A stretch of 64,000 bases of DNA from Yoonia maritima (GCF_003003285.1 NZ_PVTP01000001.1:372001-436000); one strand, 5' to 3'; positions 10,985 through 20,373 are shown, numbered from the stretch's first letter. Translations and numbers: made by a program. Notes: generated by a model not told the origin, from the sequence alone.

Positions 10985-12208
10985 ATGACAGCCGAGCAGG
11001 ACAGCGGGCTACCGCTTGATGTCATATCGCAGAAGCCAGCAATCACCGCGCCTAAAAGGGTCCAGTTTCGCGCACGCTTTTTGTGGGTGCTTTTGGTTCC
11101 GGTCTTGTTGTTTTCAGGGGCCGTGATTGGGCTATATTTTCAACCGCCGGGCCTGCAGAAATTCTATGAAATGACCGGGCTGCAACCGGGTGCTGGGTCG
11201 GCCAGTCCTATCGCTATCCCACCGGAAATCGAGCTGCCAAAAGATATGGCTGAAACCATGCGCGTTTCAGGTGTTCTGGGGCTTGCCCGGTTGATGCCGC
11301 GCGGGGATATCTCCTTTGTTGCACCGCCTTACGGCGCAGGCGATGCACGGGTGGCAGACATTCTTGTCGCCGAGGGCGATACTGTTACCAAAGGCGCTGT
11401 CGTGGCCCGCTTAGACAACGAAGCACAGTTGCAAGGCGCTGTTTTTATGGCCGAAGCAAATCTGGCGGTGCGCCAAGCAGCATTGGCTTTGACACGCGCC
11501 ACCGTTGAAAACAGCAAAAACGAAGCACTGGCGGGTCTGGCACAAGCGCAATCTGTCGCGGCAGAGGCAGCGATCGAGCTTTTGCGGGCGACCGATTTGT
11601 TCGCGCGCGGGGTGATAACCCAAGCAGCTCTTGACGCCGCAATGGCTACTGAACGTCAGGCCGCAGCTGCCGTTGAAAAAAGCCAAGCCACGTTAGCACG
11701 GTTCACGGCCACCCAAGTTGACGATCAGCCTGATGTTATTCTGGCAAGCCGAAATTTGGACGCGGCGGACGCTGAGCTGGCGCGTGCGCAGGGCGATCTG
11801 GCCCGCGCAGCGGTTGTCGCGCCGATCTCAGGGACGGTTTTGAACATCCACGTCACACCCGGCCAACATCCACCTGCGGATGGGATCATGGAAATGGGGG
11901 ATATTGCGCAGATGATGGCCGAGGTGGAAATCTACCAAGATCGGATATCACAGGTTATGGTTGGTCAGCCTGTTGAACTGGTCGCAGACGCATTGGGGAC
12001 AACGTTGCAAGGTCGGGTCGCCCGCATTGGTATGACAGTAGGCAGACAAGGGCTGCTGTCGGACGATACGGCAGCAAATACGGATGCACGTGTGATCAAG
12101 GTCATGGTGGCGCTTGATGATGCGTCGTCGGCTATTGCATCGCGCTTTACCAATCTTGAGGTCATTGCCCGGATTGATACCAGCGATCAGCCTGCGGCCA
12201 ACCGATGA
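10985..12208 (+). CDS. HlyD-family periplasmic adaptor (DevB type) of an ABC exporter
   Basis: Membrane-fusion protein of 407 residues linking an inner-membrane ABC exporter to the outer membrane. One N-terminal transmembrane helix (about residues 27-47) precedes the periplasmic part. A split biotinyl-lipoyl domain (FVAPPYGAGDARVADILVAEGD and VVAPISGTVLNIHVTPGQHPP) flanks an Ala/Gln-rich coiled-coil hairpin. ATG 10985 is preferred to the TTG at 10973 because AAGGA lies at usable distance only from the ATG. It overlaps the permease gene by 4 nt; DevB-DevC-DevA sets export lipids or glycolipids in cyanobacteria, but the substrate here is unknown. Confidence 0.86.
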   Translation: MTAEQDSGLPLDVISQKPAITAPKRVQFRARFLWVLLVPVLLFSGAVIGLYFQPPGLQKFYEMTGLQPGAGSASPIAIPPEIELPKDMAETMRVSGVLGLARLMPRGDISFVAPPYGAGDARVADILVAEGDTVTKGAVVARLDNEAQLQGAVFMAEANLAVRQAALALTRATVENSKNEALAGLAQAQSVAAEAAIELLRATDLFARGVITQAALDAAMATERQAAAAVEKSQATLARFTATQVDDQPDVILASRNLDAADAELARAQGDLARAAVVAPISGTVLNIHVTPGQHPPADGIMEMGDIAQMMAEVEIYQDRISQVMVGQPVELVADALGTTLQGRVARIGMTVGRQGLLSDDTAANTDARVIKVMVALDDASSAIASRFTNLEVIARIDTSDQPAANR

Positions 12209-13377
12209 GCCGGTTCTTACAGGCTTTGTTCGGGCGATTGCCTATTGGCTGGTTCCAACTGACGCACAGTCGCACCCGCTTTGCCGCGGCCCTTTCTGGC
12301 GTTGCATTCGCAAATGTACTGGTCTTTGTGCAGCTTGGCATCATGCTGTCGATGGCGACCGCGACTTTGAAACCCTACAGCTTTTTTCAAGCGGACATCA
12401 TGATCTCTGCGACCGACGCCAATGCGTTGACCGAAGGCGGCAACGTGGCGCGGCAATGGATGTTTCAGGCCATGGCTGATCCTGAGGTTGTGGCGGGCAC
12501 GGGGCTGTTTATCGGAAATATCGCGTGGCAGCGCGGGGGTAAGACGCTGGGGCTGACCACATATGGGGTCGATCCGGCGCAACCCGCCTTTTTGGGTGCA
12601 GCGATGGCACCGTACGCGCGGACATTGCAGTTGCCTAATGCTGGCATCGTTGATCGCTTCAGTCGTGGTTTGCCGCAAGAGATCGCAGCAGCCATTAGGC
12701 CGCAAAGCCCTTCGTCATTCGAGGCATCTGGGACGCAACTGACCCTCTATGACACCTTTGCAGGTGGTGGTGGATTTGGTGGTGACGGGTACATGTTAGT
12801 GTCAGACCAGACGTTTTTGGCGCTATTCCCCGCACGCAGGTCCGGCGCGCCAGATCATATTTTACTGCGCATCGCTGCGGGTGCAGATCCAGTTGTCGTT
12901 TCCGCACGTCTACGGGATTTGGTGTCGGATAAGTCCTTACGTATCCGCAGTTATGGTGACGCAGCCCAAGAGGAACTAACCTATCAACAGACTAAGCGTC
13001 CGACGGGCATCATATTTGGTTTTGGCGTCATCATTGGCATATTGGTCGGGTTGGTGATCGTTTATCAGGTGCTTTCAACCGATGTGGCTGAACACCTAAG
13101 CGAATACGCGACCTTCAAAGCCATGGGTTACGGTCAGGGGTTCTTTCTTAGCATCGTTTTGGAAGAGGCGCTGATCTTGGGCGTTCTGGGCTTCATTCCC
13201 GGATTTGCTGTCGCCAACTTGCTGTTGATCGGCATGGCAAAGGCCACGACCCTGCCCATTGAAATGACCTTTGGCATGGCGGTCTATGTATTCGTCGGCA
13301 CGGTTGTTGCGTGTTCGCTGTCTGGTGCTATTGCGACGCGCAGGCTTGTTGCGGCTGACCCCGCCGATTTGTTTTAG
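12205..13377 (+). CDS. DevC/FtsX-type ABC exporter permease
   Basis: 390-residue MacB/FtsX-like permease: one N-terminal membrane helix (about 25-45), a large periplasmic domain (about 50-265), and three C-terminal membrane helices (IIFGFGVIIGILVGLVIVYQ; ILGVLGFIPGFAVANLLLIG; MAVYVFVGTVVACSLSGAI). The ending RRLVAADPADLF is characteristic of the DevC branch. It is coupled to the adaptor by ATGA and followed one base after its stop by the ATPase gene, making a compact three-gene exporter operon. Confidence 0.86.
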   Translation: MSRFLQALFGRLPIGWFQLTHSRTRFAAALSGVAFANVLVFVQLGIMLSMATATLKPYSFFQADIMISATDANALTEGGNVARQWMFQAMADPEVVAGTGLFIGNIAWQRGGKTLGLTTYGVDPAQPAFLGAAMAPYARTLQLPNAGIVDRFSRGLPQEIAAAIRPQSPSSFEASGTQLTLYDTFAGGGGFGGDGYMLVSDQTFLALFPARRSGAPDHILLRIAAGADPVVVSARLRDLVSDKSLRIRSYGDAAQEELTYQQTKRPTGIIFGFGVIIGILVGLVIVYQVLSTDVAEHLSEYATFKAMGYGQGFFLSIVLEEALILGVLGFIPGFAVANLLLIGMAKATTLPIEMTFGMAVYVFVGTVVACSLSGAIATRRLVAADPADLF

Positions 13378-13378
13378 G

Positions 13379-14071
13379 ATGGGGGATGATCATGCTCTTG
13401 ATATCGCGGACCTGAACCATTGGTTTGGCGCAGGCGAGGCGCAAAAGCAGGCCTTGTTTGATATCGACTTGGAAATCGACCGTGGCAGCCTGACCGTGTT
13501 GGTTGGCCCTTCGGGGTCAGGTAAGACCACACTTTTGACGCTTGTGGGTTGCCTGCGCGAGGTGCAAGAGGGGTCTGTTATGTTGTTGGGTCACCAACTG
13601 CATGTCGCAAAACCTGCTCAACAAATCGCCTTGCGACGCAGGTTGGGCTTTATCTTTCAGGCGCATAACTTGCACGGCAGCCTAACCGCACTGCAAAATG
13701 TGCTAATGGGTTTGCAGGTTCATGGTGCAACTGATCAAGACACCCAGATGTCAGCCGCACGTCATATGCTGACGCTTTTGGGGTTGGGCGATCGCATTGA
13801 TTACTTTCCTGCAAATTTGTCTGGCGGGCAAAAACAGCGCGTGGCTGTCGCCCGTGCGCTTGTAGGCAATCCCGATATCGTTTTTGCGGATGAACCGACG
13901 GCGGCACTTGATCGCGAAAGCGGTATGACGGTGGTCAAAATGCTCAAACAACTTGGGCAAGTGCGTGGGACGACAACGGTCATGGTCACGCATGACAACA
14001 GAATTCTGGAAATGGCTGACCGGATCATCACACTCGAAGACGGCCGCATTGTAAATGATACCTCTAAATAA
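13379..14071 (+). CDS. DevA-type ABC exporter ATP-binding protein
   Basis: 230 residues from ATG 13379, right after the permease stop. The longer open frame to 13271 lies inside the permease gene and is not coding. Walker A GPSGSGKTTLL (about residue 43), ABC signature LSGGQKQRVAVARAL, Walker B IVFADEPTAALD and the switch His in MVTHDNRI are all intact, so it should be an active MacB/LolD-like ATPase. It completes the adaptor-permease-ATPase set. Confidence 0.9.
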   Translation: MGDDHALDIADLNHWFGAGEAQKQALFDIDLEIDRGSLTVLVGPSGSGKTTLLTLVGCLREVQEGSVMLLGHQLHVAKPAQQIALRRRLGFIFQAHNLHGSLTALQNVLMGLQVHGATDQDTQMSAARHMLTLLGLGDRIDYFPANLSGGQKQRVAVARALVGNPDIVFADEPTAALDRESGMTVVKMLKQLGQVRGTTTVMVTHDNRILEMADRIITLEDGRIVNDTSK

Positions 14072-14111
14072 CGCGCATGAACATGGCCCCTAAAAACCCG
14101 GAGCGCTTCAT

Positions 14112-15041
14112 ATGAGACGACACCACCATCCCGTCGATCCCAAAGCTGGGGATATGCGTGTACTAATCGCCATTGCAGTGAACTTGGGCCTAACGATCGT
14201 ACAAGTGATCGGCGGCGTTCTGTCCGGCAGTCTGGCCTTGATCGCGGACGCCTTGCACAACTTCTCAGATGCAATTTCGTTGATCATCGCTTTTGGGGCC
14301 CGAAAAATTGCCCGACGGCCCAGTGATGCCACGATGACATTCGGCTATGGCCGGATTGAGGTTGTTGCAGCGCTGGTGAATTACACAACGCTCATCATCA
14401 TTGGTCTCTACCTGCTCTACGAAGCTGTGCTGCGGTTCATGGATCCACAACCTGTGGCTGGCTGGATCATCGTGGTTGTGGCCGCGGTGGCACTTGCCGT
14501 TGATGCCATAACAGCGCTGCTGACTTATGAGATGTCGAAAGATAGTGTGAACATCCGCGCTGCGTTTTTGCACAATGTTGCGGATGCCCTCAGTTCCATC
14601 GCTGTGATCGTGGGTGGTACGATTATCCTACTCTACGATTGGCGTCTCGTTGATCCCATCGTGACCTTGCTGATCGCTGGTTATATCCTGTGGCAGTCAT
14701 TTCGGGAAATCGGACCTGTTATTCGCATTCTTATGTTGGGAAGTCCGCCTGATATTGAGACCAGCGCAGTGTTGGCATTTGTCCGAGGCGTCCCGGGCGT
14801 GGCTGACATCCATCACGCGCATTTCTGGCAAATTGACGAGCATCGCGCAGCCCTTGATGCTCACGTCGTGATCGAGAGCGGCAAATGGGATCAGGCAGAT
14901 GCAATCAAGGCATTGGTAAGGGATGGGGTGATGTCGGCGTTCAAGATTTCGCACACAACTCTCGAACTTGAATGCGCAAAGCACGGTTGTGGCAACCAGA
15001 CCGAGGTTGGAGGTCCTGCCGATTTTGAAACGGTACGCTGA
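14112..15041 (+). CDS. Cation diffusion facilitator (Zn2+/divalent metal efflux)
   Basis: 309 residues with six membrane helices and a cytoplasmic C-terminal domain. Metal site signatures are HNFSD in helix 2 and HNVAD in helix 5, the HxxxD pairs of CzcD/ZitB-type zinc exporters. A His-rich N-terminus (RRHHHP) and a short Cys/His-containing tail near residue 290 (CAKHGCG) may bind metal. It lies 40 nt after the exporter operon and may be co-transcribed. Metal specificity beyond the CDF family is inferred from the HxxxD pair. Confidence 0.88.
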   Translation: MRRHHHPVDPKAGDMRVLIAIAVNLGLTIVQVIGGVLSGSLALIADALHNFSDAISLIIAFGARKIARRPSDATMTFGYGRIEVVAALVNYTTLIIIGLYLLYEAVLRFMDPQPVAGWIIVVVAAVALAVDAITALLTYEMSKDSVNIRAAFLHNVADALSSIAVIVGGTIILLYDWRLVDPIVTLLIAGYILWQSFREIGPVIRILMLGSPPDIETSAVLAFVRGVPGVADIHHAHFWQIDEHRAALDAHVVIESGKWDQADAIKALVRDGVMSAFKISHTTLELECAKHGCGNQTEVGGPADFETVR

Positions 15042-15199
15042 TTGGTGCTTCAAGCTGGACCCCGCCGTAACCAAAGCACACAAATTCTGTCGAAGCTGAT
15101 GCAGGTCAGCAGGCGCGTATTGGATATATGTTTCACTGATCCAGAGCTAGCTTTACGCAGCTCAAAACACGTCTCGAAGACAAATAAGGAGAGATAACC

Positions 15200-15412
15200 A
15201 TGACCGTAAATGTAGGCAAAACCGACCAAATCGTCCGCGCCGTTGTCGGATTGATCTTCGTCATCATACCATTCACCGCAACCCTGTCACTTTTTGACAA
15301 TAGCTATGCCATCTACGCTTCGGTTCTTATCGGGGCAGTTCTTCTTTTGACGTCCGGTTTCCGCATCTGCCCGATCTACAGTGTCTTGGGGATCAAGACC
15401 TGCACAGGTTGA
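15200..15412 (+). CDS. DUF2892-family small inner-membrane protein
   Basis: 70 residues with two membrane helices, one around AVVGLIFVIIPFTATLSLF and one around AIYASVLIGAVLLLTSGF. It ends in the family signature RICPIYSVLGIKTC. The two Cys near the C-terminus are conserved in the family, which is often found next to rhodanese or stress proteins; function is unknown. A strong AAGGAGAGATAACC ribosome site precedes ATG 15200. Confidence 0.85.
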   Translation: MTVNVGKTDQIVRAVVGLIFVIIPFTATLSLFDNSYAIYASVLIGAVLLLTSGFRICPIYSVLGIKTCTG

Positions 15413-15473
15413 GCCATCATCACGTGATACCTCGTCGCTCGCGGTATTATCAACGGTTCAAAAGCATGGCTGA

Positions 15474-15487
15474 CTAACCCTGATGAG
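15474..15487 (+). promoter_or_regulatory. Crp/Fnr-like element upstream of the DUF883 gene
   Basis: CTAAC-CCTG-ATGAG, 76 nt before ATG 15564; one mismatch to the shared pattern. Eleven of its first twelve bases equal those of the cupin site at 7543. Confidence 0.5.
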
Positions 15488-15563
15488 TGCGGCAATGCGA
15501 AGTTTCATCCAAACCAAGCTTCATAACACCCTCGGCCCTCACCCAAAACGTAAGGATTTTTCA

Positions 15564-15869
15564 ATGTCACAGAACAGCAAGACAAACACCGACGCCGCCA
15601 CTGATTTCGAAGCAGTGAGCCAGCAATTGAACGCCCTGCGGGCAGACATGTCACGCCTTGCCGAGACAGTCAGCGGGATCGCCGGGCGACGCGGCGGCCA
15701 TATTGCTTCAGATATTTCCGATGGTTTGGGTGAGGCAAAGCACTACGTCGAGAGTACCGGTAAATCTGCCGAACATCAGTTGGAAGCTTCGGTTGCAGAC
15801 CACCCACTACTGGCCATCGGCCTTGCCGCGGGAGCGGGGCTTTTGGTTGGGGCTATGTCACGACGGTGA
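15564..15869 (+). CDS. ElaB/YqjD (DUF883)-family protein
   Basis: 101 residues from ATG 15564 (AAGGA 8 nt upstream; the upstream in-frame ATG at 15483 has no ribosome site). A long amphipathic helix (FEAVSQQLNALRADMSRLAE) is followed by a glycine-rich C-terminal membrane segment ending GLAAGAGLLVGAMSRR, the hallmark of ElaB/YqjD proteins. These are stationary-phase inner-membrane proteins that can bind ribosomes in E. coli; here the role is inferred. It overlaps the next gene by 4 nt (GTGA). Confidence 0.8.
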   Translation: MSQNSKTNTDAATDFEAVSQQLNALRADMSRLAETVSGIAGRRGGHIASDISDGLGEAKHYVESTGKSAEHQLEASVADHPLLAIGLAAGAGLLVGAMSRR

Positions 15870-16246
15870 ACGCATTTCTGCAAGAAACAATACGTGAAAT
15901 TGCAGGCCGCGATAAAGATCAGGCGCGCAAGTTGCTATGGTCGGTTTTGCTGGCGTTGGCAGCTTGTTTGTTTGGTCTAGCTGGCCTCGGATTTCTAACG
16001 ACGTCAATATACATCGCATTGAACATTGCTTTGGGGGCGGGGGTAGCTGCCCTGTTGATAGGTGTTGGATTTACGTCTTTTGCTGGTGCGCTGTTTTTTT
16101 TGGCGTTCAAGAAGACATCAAAACAGGCCCTTACAAATACCCCGAAGGTTTCAACAGAGGCGTCAAATTCCAACGGCCTATCACTCATCGCATTTACCGC
16201 AGCATACGTCTTGGCGCGGCAATTCCCGAAACCTGATCGTGACTGA
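15866..16246 (+). CDS. Holin-X/phage-holin-like (YqjE-type) membrane protein
   Basis: 126 residues beginning at GTG 15866, which overlaps the stop of the DUF883 gene. A charged N-terminal helix (REIAGRDKDQARK) precedes two membrane helices, near LWSVLLALAACLFGLAGLGF and AALLIGVGFTSFAGALFFLA. The pair DUF883 protein plus two-helix membrane protein equals the yqjD-yqjE arrangement of enterobacteria. It is not a phage lysis gene despite the holin-like family name. Confidence 0.7.
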   Translation: MNAFLQETIREIAGRDKDQARKLLWSVLLALAACLFGLAGLGFLTTSIYIALNIALGAGVAALLIGVGFTSFAGALFFLAFKKTSKQALTNTPKVSTEASNSNGLSLIAFTAAYVLARQFPKPDRD

Positions 16247-16300
16247 CGTTCAAGCGACAACATCCCGCGCTCCCGCAAGGTACGGATTTAGGTGCCTGCC

Positions 16301-17023
16301 ATGACCACGACACATGACCTGTCTGTCGCATCTTACAACATCCACAAAGGTATCGGTACAGACCGACGCCGCAACTTGGCACGGACAACGGCAGTAATTG
16401 CAGAAATCGGGGCGGATATTCTGGCTATCCAAGAAGCTGACACGCGGTTTGGCAGTCGTAAGGGTCTACTTGATCTGGACAGTATCCGTCGTGACCTCGG
16501 GCTGATCGCAGTCCCAATGGATGATGTTGGGGATGCGCACGGATGGCATGGAAATCTATTGTTGGTGCGCAATGCGCTGGTCCAAGAGGTGCATCAACTG
16601 ATGCTGCCGGGGCTGGAGCCACGCGGCGCGTTGGTGACTGATATGATGATTGCCGGACGACCATTGCGCGTTGTGAATGCACATCTGGGATTGCTGCAAG
16701 CCTCGCGAACGGCGCAGGTGCGGGCGCTACTGGACAAGATCAGGGATTTGGAAGGGCGTCCTACGCTGCTTATGGGCGATCTGAATGAATGGCGCGGGGC
16801 AGGACCCGCGTTTCAGACCTTAGAAAAACATTTTACGTTTGCGCAAGCACGCCCCAGCTTTCCCTCGCGCTATCCGCTTCTGGCACTGGACCGCATGATG
16901 ATGTCGCCACATGGCGCATTGTTGGATGTCGCTGTGCACGATAGCCTCCTGTCACGCCGCGCATCCGACCACTTGCCAATCAAAGCAAGGTTATGCTTTG
17001 GTCCTGATCATAAGGTCCTCTGA
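16301..17023 (+). CDS. Endonuclease/exonuclease/phosphatase-family protein
   Basis: 240 residues with all EEP active-site blocks in order: VASYNIHKGIG, AIQEAD, VNAHLGLL, MGDLNEW and the terminal ASDHLPI. The fold covers DNases, sphingomyelinases and inositol phosphatases, so the substrate cannot be read from sequence. No signal peptide is visible, so a cytoplasmic location is likely. ATG 16301 (AGGTG at 7 nt) is preferred to the in-frame GTG at 16292. It is 2 nt upstream of a phospholipase-D-type gene, suggesting the pair acts on phospholipids together. Confidence 0.85.
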   Translation: MTTTHDLSVASYNIHKGIGTDRRRNLARTTAVIAEIGADILAIQEADTRFGSRKGLLDLDSIRRDLGLIAVPMDDVGDAHGWHGNLLLVRNALVQEVHQLMLPGLEPRGALVTDMMIAGRPLRVVNAHLGLLQASRTAQVRALLDKIRDLEGRPTLLMGDLNEWRGAGPAFQTLEKHFTFAQARPSFPSRYPLLALDRMMMSPHGALLDVAVHDSLLSRRASDHLPIKARLCFGPDHKVL

Positions 17024-17025
17024 CG

Positions 17026-18573
17026 ATGATAGCGGATGTCCTGGTTTTTCTTTTCTGGATCGGTGCCGCAGTTGCATCCGTGGCAATAGCGTCCTTTTTT
17101 GCACACCGCTCGTATCGCCGCTTTTTGCAAAAATCGCGCGGAGCTTCATCAACTGCTTTGCCGCGTACCGCGCCACCCACACCGCTGGATGCGCAACTTG
17201 ACCCACTGGAACAACGGCATACGGAGGAAACCGGGCTGAGGCTGCTTTTGGGCAATACCGATGCCTTTACCGCCCGCGCGCAAACCGCAGCGCAGGCAGG
17301 GCGCAGCCTTGATCTGATGTATTACATCTGGAAAACCGACATAGCCGGGTGGTTGCTGATTGACGCACTTGTGGCCGCTGCAGACCGTGGTGTGCGCATC
17401 CGTTTACTGCTTGATGATGTCAATGTGCAGGGGTTTGACCGGACGTTTCTTGCCCTAACCCAACATCCACTGATCGAGGTGCGGCTGTTCAACCCGACAC
17501 GCAATCGTGGACAGGCGTTGCGCCGCATGGGCGAGATGCTGTTGGGGTTGGCGCGTTTCAACCGCCGCATGCACGGCAAAATGTGGATCACCGACGGGCG
17601 GCTCGCGATTATCGGCGGGCGCAACATCGGCGATACCTATTTCAGCGCGAGCAGTGGCACCCGAAATTCTGTTGATGCAGACGTCATGTTCGTAGGTCCG
17701 AAAGTAGCCGAGGTTTCGAATGTATTCGACAGCTACTGGAACCTTGGTTTGTCCTTGCCAATTGCAGCGCTTTGGCCTGCGCTGCGTGCAAGCCCTCGCG
17801 CTTTTCGCAGTAGACTGGCACGGCACATTCAGTCCGAAGCATCACGCGACTATAAGATGAAGGTTGCGCATGGCAGATCACTTGACTGCTTTTTGACCGA
17901 CGGCCTCTATTGGACCAAAAAAGTGCAACTGCTCGCCGATCCACCTGACAAGGCGTATGATTTGCACACGGCCCCATGGATGGACACCGCCATCGCCGCG
18001 ATATTGGATACCGCAAAAACCGATGTGCAGTTGATTACACCTTACTTCGTACCCGGTGCGGATGGAATTGCAGGTCTCACCAATTTGATGACGCGCGGGG
18101 TTAAGGTTTCGTTGGTCACAAACGCTTTGTCGGCAACGGACCTGATCACAGTTTACGGCGCGTACCGGCATTTTCGCGAACCGATGCTGGCGGCTGGGGC
18201 GCGCGTTTTCGAGTTTTCCAAACCTGCGATTGCTGGGTACAAACGCGATGTCGTGCATTCCAAGGTGTTTATGATTGATGGGCAGCAAGGCATTATCGGG
18301 TCGCTGAATTTTGACTTACGATCAGCCTATATCAACACCGAACTGGGGCTGCTGTTCGAAGCGCCACCCCTCATGGCTGAGCTGCGCGTCATGTTTGATA
18401 CGCTATCCGCGCCTGAACAAGCATACCAAGTCACCCGAACCGGACGGGCCTTGCAATGGGCTGTCACGCGTCCGGGCCAACCGCGTGTGATGACGGTTGA
18501 GCCCGAAGCAGGTTGGTCCAAGCGCGCGGTGTCATGGATCGTTGGGCAGTTGCCGATCAGAAAGTATCTGTAA
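17026..18573 (+). CDS. Phospholipase D/cardiolipin-synthase-family enzyme
   Basis: 515 residues, N-terminal membrane helix (about 4-27) then two PLD domains. Both HKD motifs are complete: HGKMWITD near residue 183 (followed by GRLAIIGGRN) and HSKVFMID near 411 (followed by GIIGSLNFD). The layout resembles ClsC-type cardiolipin synthases, which transfer phosphatidyl groups between phospholipids. It starts 2 nt after the EEP gene. A hydrolytic role cannot be excluded. Confidence 0.86.
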   Translation: MIADVLVFLFWIGAAVASVAIASFFAHRSYRRFLQKSRGASSTALPRTAPPTPLDAQLDPLEQRHTEETGLRLLLGNTDAFTARAQTAAQAGRSLDLMYYIWKTDIAGWLLIDALVAAADRGVRIRLLLDDVNVQGFDRTFLALTQHPLIEVRLFNPTRNRGQALRRMGEMLLGLARFNRRMHGKMWITDGRLAIIGGRNIGDTYFSASSGTRNSVDADVMFVGPKVAEVSNVFDSYWNLGLSLPIAALWPALRASPRAFRSRLARHIQSEASRDYKMKVAHGRSLDCFLTDGLYWTKKVQLLADPPDKAYDLHTAPWMDTAIAAILDTAKTDVQLITPYFVPGADGIAGLTNLMTRGVKVSLVTNALSATDLITVYGAYRHFREPMLAAGARVFEFSKPAIAGYKRDVVHSKVFMIDGQQGIIGSLNFDLRSAYINTELGLLFEAPPLMAELRVMFDTLSAPEQAYQVTRTGRALQWAVTRPGQPRVMTVEPEAGWSKRAVSWIVGQLPIRKYL

Positions 18574-18599
18574 ACAGGCCATTCTAGCACAAATCCCCG

Positions 18600-19277
18600 T
18601 CAACTCAGAAGCTTCAACAGCGCCTCTGCCGCTTCATTTGACGATGCGGGGTTCTGGCCCGTAACCAGCTTGCCGTCCACGACGACATGCGATGCCCAAT
18701 CGGCCCCTTTGGAGTAATTGCCGCCATTCGCCTTCAACATATCCTCAACCAGAAAAGGCACCACATCTGTCAAACCTGCTGCGTCTTCTTCGGTGTTGGT
18801 AAATCCCGTTACATTGCGGCCAGAAACGAGGAGTTTTCCGTCTGCGCCTTTCGTGTGGCGGAAAATTGCAGGGGCATGACAAACGGCAGCAACGGGCCGG
18901 TCACTACTTGCAAAGGTCTCGATCAGGTGGATGCTGGCTGGGTCTTCGGCCAGATCCCAAAGCGGACCATGGCCGCCGGGATAAAACACAGCGTCAAAGC
19001 TGCTGAGATCCAGACGCTCCAGTTTGACTGTGTGGGCCAAAGCATTGGCTGCGGCTGCATCATCTTTAAAGCGGCGCGTATCATCTGTCTGGGCATCGGG
19101 TGCATCGCTTGTAGGGTCCAGCGGGGGCTGCCCCCCTTTGGGTGAGGCAAGCGTGATCTTGGCACCAGCATCACTTAAGACATAGTAGGGGGCTGCGAAT
19201 TCCTCGAGCCAGAAGCCGGTTTTCTTGCCGGTATCGCCAAGAGCATCATGCGAGGTCAGAACCATTAGGACATTCAT
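18600..19277 (-). CDS. DJ-1/PfpI-family protein (type 1 glutamine amidotransferase fold)
   Basis: 225 residues with the nucleophile elbow AVCHAPAIF (Cys about 134) and the acidic residue near GHGPLWDL, matching the Hsp31/YhbO-like glyoxalase III or deglycase branch of DJ-1/PfpI. It is the last gene of a minus-strand set Usp-MDR reductase-DJ-1 with a 26-nt spacing, a combination suited to detoxifying reactive carbonyls. The start is ATG 19277. Confidence 0.85.
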   Translation of the reverse strand: MNVLMVLTSHDALGDTGKKTGFWLEEFAAPYYVLSDAGAKITLASPKGGQPPLDPTSDAPDAQTDDTRRFKDDAAAANALAHTVKLERLDLSSFDAVFYPGGHGPLWDLAEDPASIHLIETFASSDRPVAAVCHAPAIFRHTKGADGKLLVSGRNVTGFTNTEEDAAGLTDVVPFLVEDMLKANGGNYSKGADWASHVVVDGKLVTGQNPASSNEAAEALLKLLS

Positions 19278-19303
19278 GTTGTGCTTTCCTTATTTTCGAT
19301 CAT

Positions 19304-20338
19304 TTATTCGGGGCCCACATGGATCACCCGCTTGCCAAAGTTTTCACCGCGCAGCAGGCCGATGAAGGCACGCGGGGCCTCTTCGAGCCCTTCGATTACC
19401 TCTTCGCGGTAGTGCATCTTGCCCGCCGCCAACCAAGCGGTCATCGCGGCGGCAAATTCCGGGTAGAGATGTCCGAAATCCTTAAAGATTATAAAGCCGC
19501 GCATGGTCATGCGCTTGCGTAGCATTTGACCCATCAGCCAGCCCATCCGGTCCGGCCCATCAGGCAGTTCGGTGGCATTATAGCCCGAAACGAGGCCACA
19601 GACCGGAATGCGCGCGCCAGTGTTCAGCAGCGGCAGAACCGCGTCAAACACCGCACCGCCGACATTTTCGAAATAAACGTCGATACCCTTGGGTGCAGCA
19701 GTCTTTAGTTTGTCTGCAAACCCGTCTGATTTGTGGTCGATGCATGCATCAAACCCCAAATCTTTGACCGCGTAAGCGCATTTTTCTGCGCCGCCCGCGA
19801 TGCCAACCACATGGCATCCCATCAGTTTGGCAATCTGCCCGACGGTCGCACCCACGGGGCCTGTTGCGGCAGCCACGCAAACAGTCTCGCCTGACTTAGG
19901 CGCGCCGATCTGGGTCAGGCCCGCCCAAGCCGTGAAGCCCGGCATGCCCATTATTCCCAACGCCCAAGATGGATGCGCAAGATCGGGGCCAAGGACCGTG
20001 ACACCCGCGCCATCCGACACCGCGAAATCCTGCCAGCCGTTAAAGCTTAGCACCCAGTCACCAGCGCTGAACCCATCCAGATGCGACACGACAACCTGTG
20101 CGACTGTGCCACCTTCCATCACGGCACCTACATCCACCGGGGCTGCGTAAGAGGGCGCATCGCTCATTCGGCCGCGCATATAGGGGTCAAGCGACAGATA
20201 TTCTGTGCGCAGCAACATCTGGCCAGGCGCAGGTTCAGGTACGGGCTTGGTTTCAAGGCGCAAAGTATCCGCGTCAGGTTCGCCTTTTGGCCGTGAGGCC
20301 AGTACAAGTTGGCGATTGATGGTCAAAGATTGGGTCAT
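19304..20338 (-). CDS. Zinc-independent MDR NADP-dependent oxidoreductase (CurA/alkenal reductase type)
   Basis: 344 residues. The N-terminus LASRPKGEPDADTLRLE, the segment EYLSLDPYMRGRMS, the Rossmann motif AATGPVGATVGQIAK and the IDHKSD segment place it with YncB/CurA-type NADPH:alkenal or curcumin reductases. Zinc-binding cysteines of classical alcohol dehydrogenases are absent. The enzyme reduces C=C bonds of alpha,beta-unsaturated carbonyls. It lies between the Usp and DJ-1 genes on the same strand. Confidence 0.88.
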   Translation of the reverse strand: MTQSLTINRQLVLASRPKGEPDADTLRLETKPVPEPAPGQMLLRTEYLSLDPYMRGRMSDAPSYAAPVDVGAVMEGGTVAQVVVSHLDGFSAGDWVLSFNGWQDFAVSDGAGVTVLGPDLAHPSWALGIMGMPGFTAWAGLTQIGAPKSGETVCVAAATGPVGATVGQIAKLMGCHVVGIAGGAEKCAYAVKDLGFDACIDHKSDGFADKLKTAAPKGIDVYFENVGGAVFDAVLPLLNTGARIPVCGLVSGYNATELPDGPDRMGWLMGQMLRKRMTMRGFIIFKDFGHLYPEFAAAMTAWLAAGKMHYREEVIEGLEEAPRAFIGLLRGENFGKRVIHVGPE

Positions 20339-20373
20339 AAGTAGTATTCTCCTGTCGGTTAGGGACCAAAGGG

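Noticed and set aside
15136..15150. CTGAT-CCAGA-GCTAG upstream of the DUF2892 gene
   Set aside because: Resembles the shared element but has a 5-nt spacer and a changed half-site.
15866..16246. Phage lysis holin
   Set aside because: The holin-like family name is misleading; context with DUF883 protein fits a yqjD-yqjE-type pair and no phage genes are nearby.
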